44,419 nucleotides of DNA from Deltaproteobacteria bacterium. Lineage in GTDB: Bacteria; Myxococcota_A; Polyangia; Polyangiales; Polyangiaceae. The stretch lies in contig VGRJ01000028.1 in assembly GCA_016875405.1 (NCBI GenBank), forward strand, positions 1 through 44,419. Direction: 5' to 3'. This document shows, piece by piece, positions 7,177-16,038 of the stretch. The stretch's first letter is position 1. Every line of letters starts with the position of its first letter. The position numbers were made by a program, and so were the translations under genes. The notes under the pieces are model-generated. The model worked only from the letters and a program-made list of their open reading frames with translations, was not told the DNA's origin and searched no databases.

Positions 7177-8337
7177 GTGAGGCTCGCGATCGCCCTCGTC
7201 GCTCTTCTCGCCGCAGCGGCGATGACGCACGGCTGCTCGAGTGAAGGTCGCGACCGGAAGCTCTCGTCCTTCGCCAGCTCGACGAGCGGTGCCTCCGTCT
7301 CGGCGAGCTCGTCCGGAGGGGCGCCGCTCGGCGGGGCCGGCGGAAGCGAGGATTGCAGCGACGAAGGGGCGTGCGGGACCGAGACACACACCTTCTCGTT
7401 CGACGCCCCGAACCTCTACTTCGTGTTCGACGCTTCCGGCAGCATGCTGGAGCTCGCGACCGGCAAGAGCGTCTCCCGCTACAAAGTCGTGCGCGACACG
7501 GCGATCGATCTCGTCGAGTCGCTGGGCCCGCTCGTGAACGTCGGGGCGGCGCTCTTCCCTCCGCTCGCGGCGCCATGCTCCGCGGGCAAGGAGACGATGC
7601 CGGTGACGCCTGGCGATGCGTTCACGAAAAAGAATGGGCCGACCTTGAAGGCGTTCAAGGCCGCGACCTCTCGCGAGCCCGAGGGCGGGACTCCGACGGC
7701 GGCTACGCTCGAGGCCTTGCTACCGAACCTCGCGAAGCTCGAGGGGCGCTCGATCATGCTCATGCTCACGGACGGCGGGCCGAACTGCAACGCCGCCCTC
7801 ACGTGCAAGCCCGAAGACTGCATGCCCGTCATCGAGGGCTTGTGCAAGCCCACCGATGGCTGCTGCGATCCGGGCTTCCCCGGCGCGGGGCCGCTCGCGT
7901 GCGTCGACGAGGCCCGCACCGTGAAGGCGCTCGAGGCGATCCACGCGCTCGGCGTCGACGTGTACGTGATCGGCGTCGCGGACCTCGCCGCCTACGAAGA
8001 CGTCCTCGACGCGATGGCTGTTGCCGGCGGCGTGCCGGCGCCGGGCAGCACGAAATACGTCCAGGCGAAGAACCTCGACGACCTCGGCAGCATCTTCGCC
8101 GCGATCGCTGCGTCCGCGATCCCTTGCGAGATCAAGCTGACCGAGCCTCCGGTCGACAAGGGGCTCACCAACGTCTACCTCGGCTGCAAGGCCATCCCGT
8201 TCGACGCGGTGAACGGCTGGTCATGGCAGGGCGACGACCTCATCCTCTTGCACGGTGACGCTTGCGCGAAGCTGAAGAGCGGTAAGGTCGACGAGATGAA
8301 GGTGATCACCGGCTGCCCGAGTGAGCTGCCGAAGTAG
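7177..8337 (+). CDS. vWA-domain lipoprotein
   Basis: A 386-residue exported protein. A GTG start gives a lipoprotein signal with lipidated Cys20 (MTHGC), then a Ser/Gly/Ala-rich linker and a vWA domain from about residue 75. The MIDAS residues are visible as FDASGS, GGTPTAA and LTDGGPN. A Cys-rich insert (CNAALTCKPEDCMPVIEGLC and GCC just after) sits after the last MIDAS Asp, a layout common in myxobacterial surface vWA proteins. The last 32 bp overlap the 3' end of the convergent minus-strand gene. Role unknown; metal-dependent binding at the cell surface is likely. It is not similar in detail to the cytoplasmic vWA protein at 4243-4968. Confidence 0.88.
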   Translation: MRLAIALVALLAAAAMTHGCSSEGRDRKLSSFASSTSGASVSASSSGGAPLGGAGGSEDCSDEGACGTETHTFSFDAPNLYFVFDASGSMLELATGKSVSRYKVVRDTAIDLVESLGPLVNVGAALFPPLAAPCSAGKETMPVTPGDAFTKKNGPTLKAFKAATSREPEGGTPTAATLEALLPNLAKLEGRSIMLMLTDGGPNCNAALTCKPEDCMPVIEGLCKPTDGCCDPGFPGAGPLACVDEARTVKALEAIHALGVDVYVIGVADLAAYEDVLDAMAVAGGVPAPGSTKYVQAKNLDDLGSIFAAIAASAIPCEIKLTEPPVDKGLTNVYLGCKAIPFDAVNGWSWQGDDLILLHGDACAKLKSGKVDEMKVITGCPSELPK

Positions 8338-9286
8338 GCACGGTCCGCGCATGATCGTGCGCGAGCTTGAGCTCGGACCAGCGGGTCCCGTGCTCGAGGA
8401 TCCCCGCCTCCTCCCGCGCTGCGGCGCTGCGGACGGCCTCCAGGCTCGCCGCGAGCTTGGAGGCGATGGGGCTTCGGCGCCGCTCGGCCTCGACGAAGCG
8501 TATGAGCGGCGTTAGCGCGCCATGGTTCGCGAGCACCTTGTGGAGGAAGGCCTGCGCTGGGCAGTGGATGCGGAGGGCCGTCGCACTCGCGGTGCCAGCG
8601 TCGTCGCGCGAGTGCCACGTGAACGCGCCCGAGCGGTTGAGGAGCGTCATCGCATCGACGACCGTCGCTTGATCGACCACGAAGGCGCCGCCCTTCATGC
8701 GTCGCGTGCCCGCGACGTAGAGGGCGACGTTGACGAATTTCACGACATTCTTCGGCTGCCACTGCGAGACGAAGGGCGCGAGCCCCTCGGCGAGCAACGG
8801 CGAGCGTCGCCCCGCGAGGTCCGCGAGCAGCGCCGCGCAGGTGTGAACGAGGTCGACGAAGTGCGCGAGCGCGGTCACCGCGGTCGGGTCGCGTTGGTTC
8901 CACCGCAGGCAGGCGACGACCTCTTCCCGGGTGAATTTCTTGTGCGGACTCTCGGCGCGCGCGGACGCGTCGGCCATTTGAAATCGCTCGTCCTCGGTGA
9001 AGCCGGGCGCGAGATCGAGGGCGTCGAGCTCGGGCTCGAGTCGCGTCGCGGTCGCGTGCTCGATGAAGCCTAGAACGACCGATGGAGGCAAGAGCCGTTC
9101 GGTTGTCGAGAGAAACACGCGCGAGGCCGCGTCGATCTCGGCTTGGGTCACCGGCTCGCCCTCGCGGATCGCGAAGAAGAGGCTCCGCCGGCACATCACC
9201 CCGAGCTCACGCTCGAGCGAGGAGGGCTCGAGCGACGCCGCGATCTGCTCGAGTTGTCGGAGAAACGCGGGGCCGCCCTGTCTCAC
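8306..9286 (-). CDS. Unknown protein coupled to a TssM/IcmF-like gene
   Basis: A 326-residue, largely helical protein with no signal peptide, no membrane segment and no motif I recognise. It begins with GTG, overlapping the TGA of the TssM-like gene by four bases (GTGA at 9286-9283), so the two are almost certainly co-translated. A functional link with TssM is inferred from that coupling. Its last codons run 32 bp into the convergent vWA lipoprotein gene. A role as a secretion-linked accessory factor is possible, but nothing in the sequence proves it. Confidence 0.75.
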   Translation of the reverse strand: MRQGGPAFLRQLEQIAASLEPSSLERELGVMCRRSLFFAIREGEPVTQAEIDAASRVFLSTTERLLPPSVVLGFIEHATATRLEPELDALDLAPGFTEDERFQMADASARAESPHKKFTREEVVACLRWNQRDPTAVTALAHFVDLVHTCAALLADLAGRRSPLLAEGLAPFVSQWQPKNVVKFVNVALYVAGTRRMKGGAFVVDQATVVDAMTLLNRSGAFTWHSRDDAGTASATALRIHCPAQAFLHKVLANHGALTPLIRFVEAERRRSPIASKLAASLEAVRSAAAREEAGILEHGTRWSELKLAHDHARTVPTSAAHSGSR

Positions 9287-12180
9287 TGGATGGACGCCGG
9301 GAGCTTCAGCTTCCCGCCAACGTTGAGCGGCGCCATGAGGATCGGCAACAAGCTCGACTGCGCGACCTGATCGAGCGGCTTGAGGAAGGCCTCGGTCGTG
9401 GCAATCGCTTTGTTCAGGTCGAGGACGATCGTGTTCACCCCTGCATCACGCTGCTGTTGCTGCACCGCGAGGATGCGTTGCCGAAGGGTGTTCAGGAGCT
9501 CCATGTAGTCTGACAGCGGGGTCTCGTTCAGCGGGTTCTTGCTGCCCTCGGGAGGAACGCCGAACGACACCGCGCTCTTGAAGGTCTGAGGGACCTTGCT
9601 GACCTTGCCGGCGATCTTGTTCACGTCGACGTTGAAGCGAAGACCCGTCTTGCCCGTGAGCTGTTGATTGAGCTTCTGGTTGGCGACCTTCGAGACCCGC
9701 TTGTCCTCGAGGGTCGAGAGCGGCTTCTTCCACTGGGTGTGGTCCTCGACGGCTCGGATGATGCGAAGGTACGGCCACTCAGGGCGCCGCAGCCCCGCCT
9801 GCTCGTCGCCGTACAGCACGAGCGCCTCGTCGAGAGTGTTCGGCGACTTCACCCGAATGTCCTGGAGGAAGCCCTTCCACATCGTGACGTAGGTCTGCTC
9901 GTACATGTCGGCGAGGACGGCCACGTTGCGAAGCACCTGCTCGCCCTGCTCCTCAGGCGTCAGGGGCACGACCCACTGCTCGCGCTCGAGCAGATCCTTC
10001 GCGGCGTCGATGTTCGCGAGCACCGCCGCGTGGCCCTTGTCGGTGTAGGGGCCGGGCACCTGGTAGTAGCCCTTACCGCCGTCGTTCTGGGTACTGCGCA
10101 GCCAGGCGAGGACTTCTTTGCGGTCGCTGAACATGGTGTCGAGCGACAGCGGCGGGTAGCGCAGGTTGCCGCGCACGGGATCTTCGGACTCGTCGTAGAT
10201 CTCAGCTTCGATCGTATCGACGAACATCGCGTAGTAGCGCTGCCTCACCGGGATGTCCTGCAGCACCTTGCGAGCCCGCTCGACCACTTTTTCGTTGGCG
10301 GGGACCGGCTTCGCGCGCGCCCTGTTGTTGTGGTCCGCGCTCGGCTTGATCATGTGGAAGTAGTGATCCAGCTGAGGAAGCATTCGCTTCTTCAGGTCGA
10401 GCATGGCGATGTCGTTCGTCGCCTTGTTGATGTCGGACCACAGCGCCGTGTAGCGCGCGGCGGCGTAGTCGATCTCGAGGTGCTCGACGTCGCTGAGCAT
10501 CAAGTACGTCTTCAGCTTACGGCGCTCCTGCGCGTACTTTTCGCCGCCGATCGCGCTGAGGTCGCTCTCGAGCTTGAACTTCGCCGGTGAGACGAAGCCC
10601 TTCTGCATGTTGTAGACGTAGATCGCGACGAGCCTCGGGTAGATCTCGGCGCCCGAGTACATGAGCCAGCGCTTCTCGAACGGGACACCGTTGTCCTCGT
10701 AGCTCTCCAGCTCGATCATCATCTTGTGGAGCGGCTCGAGCGCTTCGAGCTTGGCGCGGATCGGCTCGGAGCGGTTCTCCCAGTCGATCTTCATCGCGCG
10801 TTCCGCCACCGACTGCGCATTCGTGAGGAGCTCGCGGTTGTTGAAGAACGAGATCACGGCCGGGATCGCGAACGTCACCGCGACCGCGAGGGCCGTGACG
10901 CTCACGCCGACGCGCACGAGCTTCTGGCGGCGCAGCTCGGCGGCGCTCCGTGCTGCAACTTCCGCGTCGGGAAACACGACCCGCGTGAACACGTCGTAGA
11001 GGAAGTAGCTCTTCGACTCGATGCGCTGTTCGGCGGCGAGCTGCCGAGCCTGGATGCCCATCGCCGCGCCCATGCGCTGCAGGACGCGCCCGAGCGGTGC
11101 TCCCTCCTGCGTGCCACTCGTGAAGTAGAAGCCGCGGAAGGTCGGGGTGCCCTGGAACGCGTTCACGAGGAACACTTGGCCCAGGAGATCGGTGAGGTTG
11201 CGTCGCAGCCCCGCGAACTCGAGCGGGAAGCCGTAGATCGCTTCGCGCGCCTTGCGGTCACGCTCGAAGGCGAGCCGCTTCATTCCGCGAGCGTGCAACT
11301 GCTGAACGATTAGGTCGAACTCACGCGCGAAGAGCCCTCCCGGGTCGCGGCGGTCGGCGGCGAGCGGGATGGTCGCGCCGAGGGCCTGCGAGCGGTCGCT
11401 CTTGCGCATGTCGCCGAAGAACTCGTTGAAACCGGCGACGAGGTCGCACTTCGTGACGATCACGTAGACCGGCAGCACCATGCCGAGCTTCGTCATCACC
11501 TCGTCGATGCGCGCGCGGAGCTTCTTGCCCATCGCCTCGAGCTGCATCTCGTTGGCGTCGATCACGTCGAGCACGCTGACCGCCACGATGAGGCCGTTCA
11601 AGGGCTTCTGGCCGCGGTGCTTCCGGAGCATCTCGAGGAACGAGAGCCACTCGCCCTGATCCTCGTGCTCGGTCGTGTAGCGGCCTGCGGTGTCGAGAAG
11701 GATGGCGTCGTTCGTGAACCACCAATCGCAGTTTCGCGTCCCACCGACGCCGCGGATGCTCGAGTCCGCGTAGGGGAACGGAAGGCCCGAGGCCTTGAGA
11801 GCGGTGGTCTTGCCGGCGCCCGGCGGGCCGATGATGGCGTACCAAGGGAGCGAGTAGAGCGCCGACGCGCCGCGCTTCCTGCCGCCGAGCTTGCTCTGCT
11901 TCAGCGCGTTGATGCCGTCGAGGATCTGCTTCTGAAGGGCCTGGATCTCGGCGCGCTTCTGAGGGCTCGCGTTCGCCTCCTGTTGACGGGCTTGTTCCGC
12001 GATCGCGCGCTCGAGGGCGCCGGCGGAGCGGTTCGCGCGCACCCGCAGGAAGACGAAGGTCCCGAGCGCGACGGCGAGGATGACGAGCGTGATGCCGGCC
12101 GCGAGCCACAGGCTCCACTGGAGGATGAAGCTGAGGGCCCAGGCGAGGCCGATGAGCAGCGCGTAGAGGACGTAAATCAC
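9283..12180 (-). CDS. TssM/IcmF-like membrane NTPase
   Basis: A 965-residue inner-membrane protein with two N-terminal membrane spans (about residues 3-25 and 28-47), a cytoplasmic GTPase-like domain with Walker A GPPGAGKTT (118-126) and a LLDTAGRY switch region, an NKXD-like TKCD motif, a third span near 420-440, and a large periplasmic part. This is the layout of TssM, the IcmF-family subunit of the type VI secretion membrane complex. It is shorter than typical TssM (about 1100-1200 residues), so the C-terminal outer-membrane contact region may be reduced. No other type VI gene is in the window. Translation starts at GTG; the downstream unknown gene overlaps it by four bases. Confidence 0.88.
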   Translation of the reverse strand: MIYVLYALLIGLAWALSFILQWSLWLAAGITLVILAVALGTFVFLRVRANRSAGALERAIAEQARQQEANASPQKRAEIQALQKQILDGINALKQSKLGGRKRGASALYSLPWYAIIGPPGAGKTTALKASGLPFPYADSSIRGVGGTRNCDWWFTNDAILLDTAGRYTTEHEDQGEWLSFLEMLRKHRGQKPLNGLIVAVSVLDVIDANEMQLEAMGKKLRARIDEVMTKLGMVLPVYVIVTKCDLVAGFNEFFGDMRKSDRSQALGATIPLAADRRDPGGLFAREFDLIVQQLHARGMKRLAFERDRKAREAIYGFPLEFAGLRRNLTDLLGQVFLVNAFQGTPTFRGFYFTSGTQEGAPLGRVLQRMGAAMGIQARQLAAEQRIESKSYFLYDVFTRVVFPDAEVAARSAAELRRQKLVRVGVSVTALAVAVTFAIPAVISFFNNRELLTNAQSVAERAMKIDWENRSEPIRAKLEALEPLHKMMIELESYEDNGVPFEKRWLMYSGAEIYPRLVAIYVYNMQKGFVSPAKFKLESDLSAIGGEKYAQERRKLKTYLMLSDVEHLEIDYAAARYTALWSDINKATNDIAMLDLKKRMLPQLDHYFHMIKPSADHNNRARAKPVPANEKVVERARKVLQDIPVRQRYYAMFVDTIEAEIYDESEDPVRGNLRYPPLSLDTMFSDRKEVLAWLRSTQNDGGKGYYQVPGPYTDKGHAAVLANIDAAKDLLEREQWVVPLTPEEQGEQVLRNVAVLADMYEQTYVTMWKGFLQDIRVKSPNTLDEALVLYGDEQAGLRRPEWPYLRIIRAVEDHTQWKKPLSTLEDKRVSKVANQKLNQQLTGKTGLRFNVDVNKIAGKVSKVPQTFKSAVSFGVPPEGSKNPLNETPLSDYMELLNTLRQRILAVQQQQRDAGVNTIVLDLNKAIATTEAFLKPLDQVAQSSLLPILMAPLNVGGKLKLPASIQ

Positions 12181-12232
12181 GACCCGAGGTCCATAGCCGC
12201 GCCCCCGCCGCGCGGGAATGCCTCCCGTACGT

Positions 12233-13519
12233 TCACCAGTCGGAGCTCGCCCCGCCGCCGCCGAAGCTGCCGCCGCCCCCGCCGTAATCCGAGCTGCTCG
12301 AGGACCATGAGGAGTCGCTCGACGACCACGAGGAGCCGCTCGACGAGGAGAACGTCGACGACTCGTTCCAGCTGGAGGCGGGACGATCGCGCTCGTGCTC
12401 CCAGCGGAGCTCGTCGGCGGCCGTCGGAGTCGCAGGGCCCCACGGCCCGTCGGCCGGGGAGGGCGAGGGGGCGGGCGCGTCGGACGGCTTCGAGCGCGAC
12501 GTCAGGCCGACGAAGAACGCCGTCGCGAGCGGGTTGACGACCGCCAAGGCGAGCGCCCCGAACCAAAGGACGAGTGGCCGATCGACTTGCGTGGCGAGGA
12601 CGAGCGTGACGAGGAAGGAGGCCAATAGGAAGTTGGTGCTCGTCGCGCGCGTGCGCGTCCGCGTCTGCTCCTCGGGCTCGTCGTCGACGAACGACTCGAC
12701 CACGAGCGCGGTGACGAGGCCACCGAGGCCGGCGATCAGCATGGGGCCCACGAAGCGAGGCCGCTCGACGGCGGCGTGTCCGAGGATGGCGAGCGTCCTG
12801 ATTCCGGCCGCGAGACCGAGGAGGGCGCCGAGCACGCCGAAGACCTTGTCGACGACCGAGGGCTCTCCATGTTTTCGTCGGGCCGGATACACCCGGAGCG
12901 CGGTCGCGAGCAGCGCGAGGTAGAACACGAACACGCCGGTGCACGCCGCGTCGACGATCGGATCGTCGAGGCTGGAGTTGGCCTTCGTCGAGCCGTCGCT
13001 CTTGGTGGGCTCCGAGGCTCCACCCGTCGCCGTGACGAGCTCGTCGACGAGGGTGCCCACGGCTGCGCCGTACGCCTGCGAGCGCAGGTGAGGCTTCGCG
13101 GCATCGAGGATGGCGCGCGCCTTTGCGTCGGGCAGCGCGCCCTCGAGCCCGTAACCCACCTCGATGCGCGAGCGGCGATCGTCGATGGCGAGGACGACGA
13201 GGGCGCCCTTATCCTCGCCTTTCCGCCCGCCGGCCCAGGTCGCGGCGACGCGGTGCGCGTAGTCTTCGATGGGCTCGCCGCTCGTCGAGCGCACGAGCAA
13301 CAAGGCGATCTGCACGTGCGTCGCCGCCTGATGCGCAGCGAGGCGGCTCTCGAGCGCGGGCAGCTGCTCTGCAGGCACGAGGCCCGTAAGATCCGTGACG
13401 GGCCTCGTGATCGCGGGCGCGTCCTCGGCGAAGGCGCGGTGGGGCGCGAGCGCCGCGACGACGAGCGCGAGGAGCGCGAAGAGTCCGACGATACGAGAGG
13501 GAAGGACGATGCGGTTCAT
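12233..13519 (-). CDS. TPM-domain membrane protein (long form, copy 2)
   Basis: A 428-residue protein with a cleavable signal ending near AFAED, a TPM (DUF477/YgcG-type) domain from about 40 to 170 (ITRPVTDLTGLV, DKGALVVLAIDDRRSRIE, GYGLEGALPDAKA), a linker, several hydrophobic membrane segments, and a Ser-rich tail ending in GGGGSFGGGGASSDW, the hallmark Gly-rich end of this family. TPM domains face the outside of the inner membrane; their activity is debated. It is a paralog of the next upstream gene, about 50 bp away, from tandem duplication. An in-frame TTG at 13531 is an alternative start; ATG 13519 is preferred. Confidence 0.87.
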   Translation of the reverse strand: MNRIVLPSRIVGLFALLALVVAALAPHRAFAEDAPAITRPVTDLTGLVPAEQLPALESRLAAHQAATHVQIALLLVRSTSGEPIEDYAHRVAATWAGGRKGEDKGALVVLAIDDRRSRIEVGYGLEGALPDAKARAILDAAKPHLRSQAYGAAVGTLVDELVTATGGASEPTKSDGSTKANSSLDDPIVDAACTGVFVFYLALLATALRVYPARRKHGEPSVVDKVFGVLGALLGLAAGIRTLAILGHAAVERPRFVGPMLIAGLGGLVTALVVESFVDDEPEEQTRTRTRATSTNFLLASFLVTLVLATQVDRPLVLWFGALALAVVNPLATAFFVGLTSRSKPSDAPAPSPSPADGPWGPATPTAADELRWEHERDRPASSWNESSTFSSSSGSSWSSSDSSWSSSSSDYGGGGGSFGGGGASSDW

Positions 13520-13570
13520 GAGAACTGCCAATGGATCAAGCGCAAGTCGTTCGCCTTCGGGGAAGGCCGG

Positions 13571-14809
13571 CTACCAGTCGGAGCTCGCGCCGCCGCCGCC
13601 GAAGCTGCCGCCGCCGCCGTAGTCGCTGCCCCCGCCGCTGCTGCTGTCGCTGCCGCCGCTGCTCGAATAGGAGAGCTCCCACGGCTCGCGTCGCGTCCGC
13701 GTCGAGGAGGACGCGAGCGAAGGATCGTAGGAGGACGTGAGCCAGCCGCAGAGCAAGGCGCCCAAGGGCGCCAGAAACAGCGCGAGCGAGCCGATCTCCG
13801 TCGCATCAGAGGGGTAGGGCACGAGCGCTCCGCTCAGCGAGAGGCCGAAGAGCGGGAGGAAGGCGCTCCCGGCCACGCGTGACACGATGCGGACGCGGCG
13901 CTTTCGGTCATCGTCTGCGCGGGCTTCGAGCAGCAGGGCCACGATCGCGACGATGGTCCCGATCGCGGGGAAGAGGCTCGTCGGGAGCCAGTACGCAGAG
14001 GGCAGTAGGAGCGGAACGAGCGCGAACGGCAGGGTCGGGAGGGCCAAGCTTCGCAAGAGCTCGCGTCGGCTCTGCGGCCCGGCGGCTGTCCCTTGAGCCT
14101 CGCCGCGCCCGGTGGGTTCGTCCACGCCGAGTCGACGTCGAAGGTGGGGGGACGAGGAGACGAAGAGCAGCGCCGCGACGTAGAGCAGCACCGCGACCCA
14201 GCCGAGCTTTCTGACGGTCCATGGCACCGAGGCGGGATCGATCGGTGGGCGCTTCGGCTTGGCAGACGACGCGTCGGGTCGCGAGCCCGAAGGCGCCGTC
14301 TCGCGACGAGCGCCCCCCGTGGCCACGATCAGCTCCTCGACGAGCATGTGCACGGCCGCGCGGTACGCCTGCGAGCGCAGGAGAGGCTTCGCGTTATCGA
14401 GGATGGCGCGCGCCTTCGCGTCGGGGAGGGAGGCCTCGAGGCCGTGGCCGACCTCGATGCGCGAGCGCCGGTCGTCGATCGCGAGCACGACCAGCGCGCC
14501 CTTGTCCTCGCCCTTCGCGCCGCCGCCCCAGGCGGTCGCGACGCGGTGCGCGAAATCATCGATGGGCTCGCCGTTCGTGGTGCGGACGAGGAGCACCGCG
14601 ATGTGCACGCTCGTCGACGCGCGGTGAGCGCGGAGGCGCTCCGCGATCGGCACCTCCTCTTCCGCGGTGAGCACGTTCGCGAGGTCGGTGACGGGGGCCG
14701 CGATCGTCGGAGCGTCGTCGGCGCTCGCTCGGTGCGTCCCGAGCGACCCGACGAGGAGGGCGAGGACCGCGACGACCCAGCGCAGCCAGGCAGGCGAGGT
14801 GCCGCCCAT
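13571..14809 (-). CDS. TPM-domain membrane protein (long form, copy 1)
   Basis: A 412-residue protein with a signal peptide (to about RASADD), a TPM domain nearly matching that of the downstream copy (ITRPVTDLTGLV there, IAAPVTDLANVL here; both share DKGALVVLAIDDRRSRIE), membrane segments, and the same C-terminal SFGGGGASSDW. ATG at 14809 forms TGATG with the stop of the upstream LemA-like gene; a GTG three bases earlier gives a GTGA overlap. Either way the two genes are translationally coupled. The cluster order short TPM, LemA-like, long TPM, long TPM matches the common LemA/TPM gene partnership, here with a duplicated long TPM. Confidence 0.87.
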   Translation of the reverse strand: MGGTSPAWLRWVVAVLALLVGSLGTHRASADDAPTIAAPVTDLANVLTAEEEVPIAERLRAHRASTSVHIAVLLVRTTNGEPIDDFAHRVATAWGGGAKGEDKGALVVLAIDDRRSRIEVGHGLEASLPDAKARAILDNAKPLLRSQAYRAAVHMLVEELIVATGGARRETAPSGSRPDASSAKPKRPPIDPASVPWTVRKLGWVAVLLYVAALLFVSSSPHLRRRLGVDEPTGRGEAQGTAAGPQSRRELLRSLALPTLPFALVPLLLPSAYWLPTSLFPAIGTIVAIVALLLEARADDDRKRRVRIVSRVAGSAFLPLFGLSLSGALVPYPSDATEIGSLALFLAPLGALLCGWLTSSYDPSLASSSTRTRREPWELSYSSSGGSDSSSGGGSDYGGGGSFGGGGASSDW

Positions 14810-15522
14810 CACCAGCGGACCTCGTTCGACATCGGCACGCGCTCGGGGAGCTCAGCGCGCCGCGCCCAGAAGCTCGTGAAGCTGCCGCCGCGAGCGGCGT
14901 TGTAGCGGGCCGCCGCTTCGTCGTAGCGCTTGCGCTCGATGCGAACCCGGTTCTCGGCTCCCGAGAGCTCGGCGTCTCGTCCTGGGCTCGCGGGCGCGTC
15001 TCGCCATTGGCGCTCGGCCGCGGCCTTGCGCTCGAGCACGTTGACGACCTGGGCTCGCTTGGCCTCGACGTCGGCGTGATGCACGCGGAGCTCGCGCTCG
15101 ACCGAGCCACCCACGAGCCACGCGCCGAGGCCGAGCACCAGGGCGGCCGCCGCGACGCCCGCTGCGAGCCTCGCGAGGAGGCGCGCGCGCTCGCGTCGAC
15201 GTTCCTGGGCCTGCTCCTCGGCGCGGGCCGCTTCACGGCGCTTCGCGTCGAGCGCTGCGACGGCTTGGCGGACGTAGCGCTCTTCGATGTCGAGCTCGCG
15301 CCCGACCTCTTCGAGATCGGCGAGGGTGAGCTCGCCCGCCTCACGCGCGCGGAGCTCGGCGGCAAGCCCGATGACGTCGTCGACGTCGTCGAGATCGATG
15401 CGCCGCCCGGCGTGCTCGAGCTCTCGGCCGGCATGCGCGGCCGGTCGTACCGCCTGCTCGGCCTCGTCGTAGCGGCTCGGCTCGTCCCCTGCCGAGACCG
15501 CTCGCGGCGTCGTGCTCGTCAC
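14809..15522 (-). CDS. Membrane protein with LemA-like C-terminal part
   Basis: A 237-residue protein starting at GTG 15522, overlapping the upstream TPM gene by four bases (GTGA). Residues 44-91 form a small helical domain (VIGLAAELRAREAG, LTLADLEEVGRELDIEERYV) seen in many bacterial membrane proteins. An Arg/Glu-rich helix and one membrane span (about 115-139) follow, then a coiled-coil-prone region. The end (RKRYDEAAARYNAARGGSFT) resembles the last helix of LemA (family form RYNEAVRDYN). It seems to keep only part of a LemA domain, so the assignment is moderate, but LemA next to TPM genes is the expected neighbourhood. Confidence 0.72.
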   Translation of the reverse strand: MTSTTPRAVSAGDEPSRYDEAEQAVRPAAHAGRELEHAGRRIDLDDVDDVIGLAAELRAREAGELTLADLEEVGRELDIEERYVRQAVAALDAKRREAARAEEQAQERRRERARLLARLAAGVAAAALVLGLGAWLVGGSVERELRVHHADVEAKRAQVVNVLERKAAAERQWRDAPASPGRDAELSGAENRVRIERKRYDEAAARYNAARGGSFTSFWARRAELPERVPMSNEVRW

Positions 15523-15962
15523 GACGTCGTCACCGCGTCGGGGAGCTCGTTGCCCGCCGAGTCCTCGCCCGGAGCGTGTGCGCGCAGGAGGTCCCCAATG
15601 TTCGCAAGGCCGCGCACGAGACCGCCGACGCCGTCCCCGCTCCGGTAGCCGTCCGCGACCGCCTCGACCACCTCGTGCCAGAAGCCGCTCGCCGCAGCGC
15701 CGTAGATCCCCGAGCCCGCGAACACCGCGACCTTCCGGTCCTCGGGCGCGACGTAGAGCAGTACTCCGGTGTCGTCCCGCGTCGATCGCATGCCGAGCGC
15801 CTCGTAGACCGCGCGGCTCCGAGCGAGCGCGTCGCCGCCGGGGCAGGTCCCCTCGACGTGCACGCGCACCTCTCCGCGGCTGCCGTGCTCTGCGGCGCGA
15901 ATGCCTGCGACGATCCGCGCCTCTTCGTCCGGCGTGAAGGGCTGCGGCGGATTCGTGTTCAT
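15519..15962 (-). CDS. Short soluble TPM-domain protein
   Basis: A 147-residue protein consisting of a single TPM domain without signal peptide or membrane segment. It shows the family pattern FTPDEEARIVAGIRAAE, GEVRVHVEG, GVLLYVAPEDRKVAVFAG and FWHEVVEAVADGYRSGD. Short stand-alone TPM proteins usually accompany a LemA protein and a long membrane TPM protein, as here. It is the first gene of the four-gene TPM cluster, with 76 bp separating it from the unrelated gene upstream. Biochemical activity unknown. Confidence 0.85.
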   Translation of the reverse strand: MNTNPPQPFTPDEEARIVAGIRAAEHGSRGEVRVHVEGTCPGGDALARSRAVYEALGMRSTRDDTGVLLYVAPEDRKVAVFAGSGIYGAAASGFWHEVVEAVADGYRSGDGVGGLVRGLANIGDLLRAHAPGEDSAGNELPDAVTTS

Positions 15963-16038
15963 CGGCGCGTAGTGTCGCCCCGAACCGCGGACGTCGCAAG
16001 ATGGGTATGAGCGCTTGCGACGCCGCGCGCGGCCTTCG

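Noticed and set aside
9664-10590. A 308-codon plus-strand open frame inside the tssM-like gene
   Set aside because: Antisense shadow of the well-supported IcmF-family gene; no start context or motif.
8306-12180. A complete type VI secretion cluster
   Set aside because: Only the TssM-like gene is present; neighbouring genes are TPM proteins, sucCD and a vWA lipoprotein.
12213-12227. Terminator hairpin CGGGA-ATGCC-TCCCG after the TPM cluster
   Set aside because: Only a 5-bp stem and no T run; expected by chance at this GC content.
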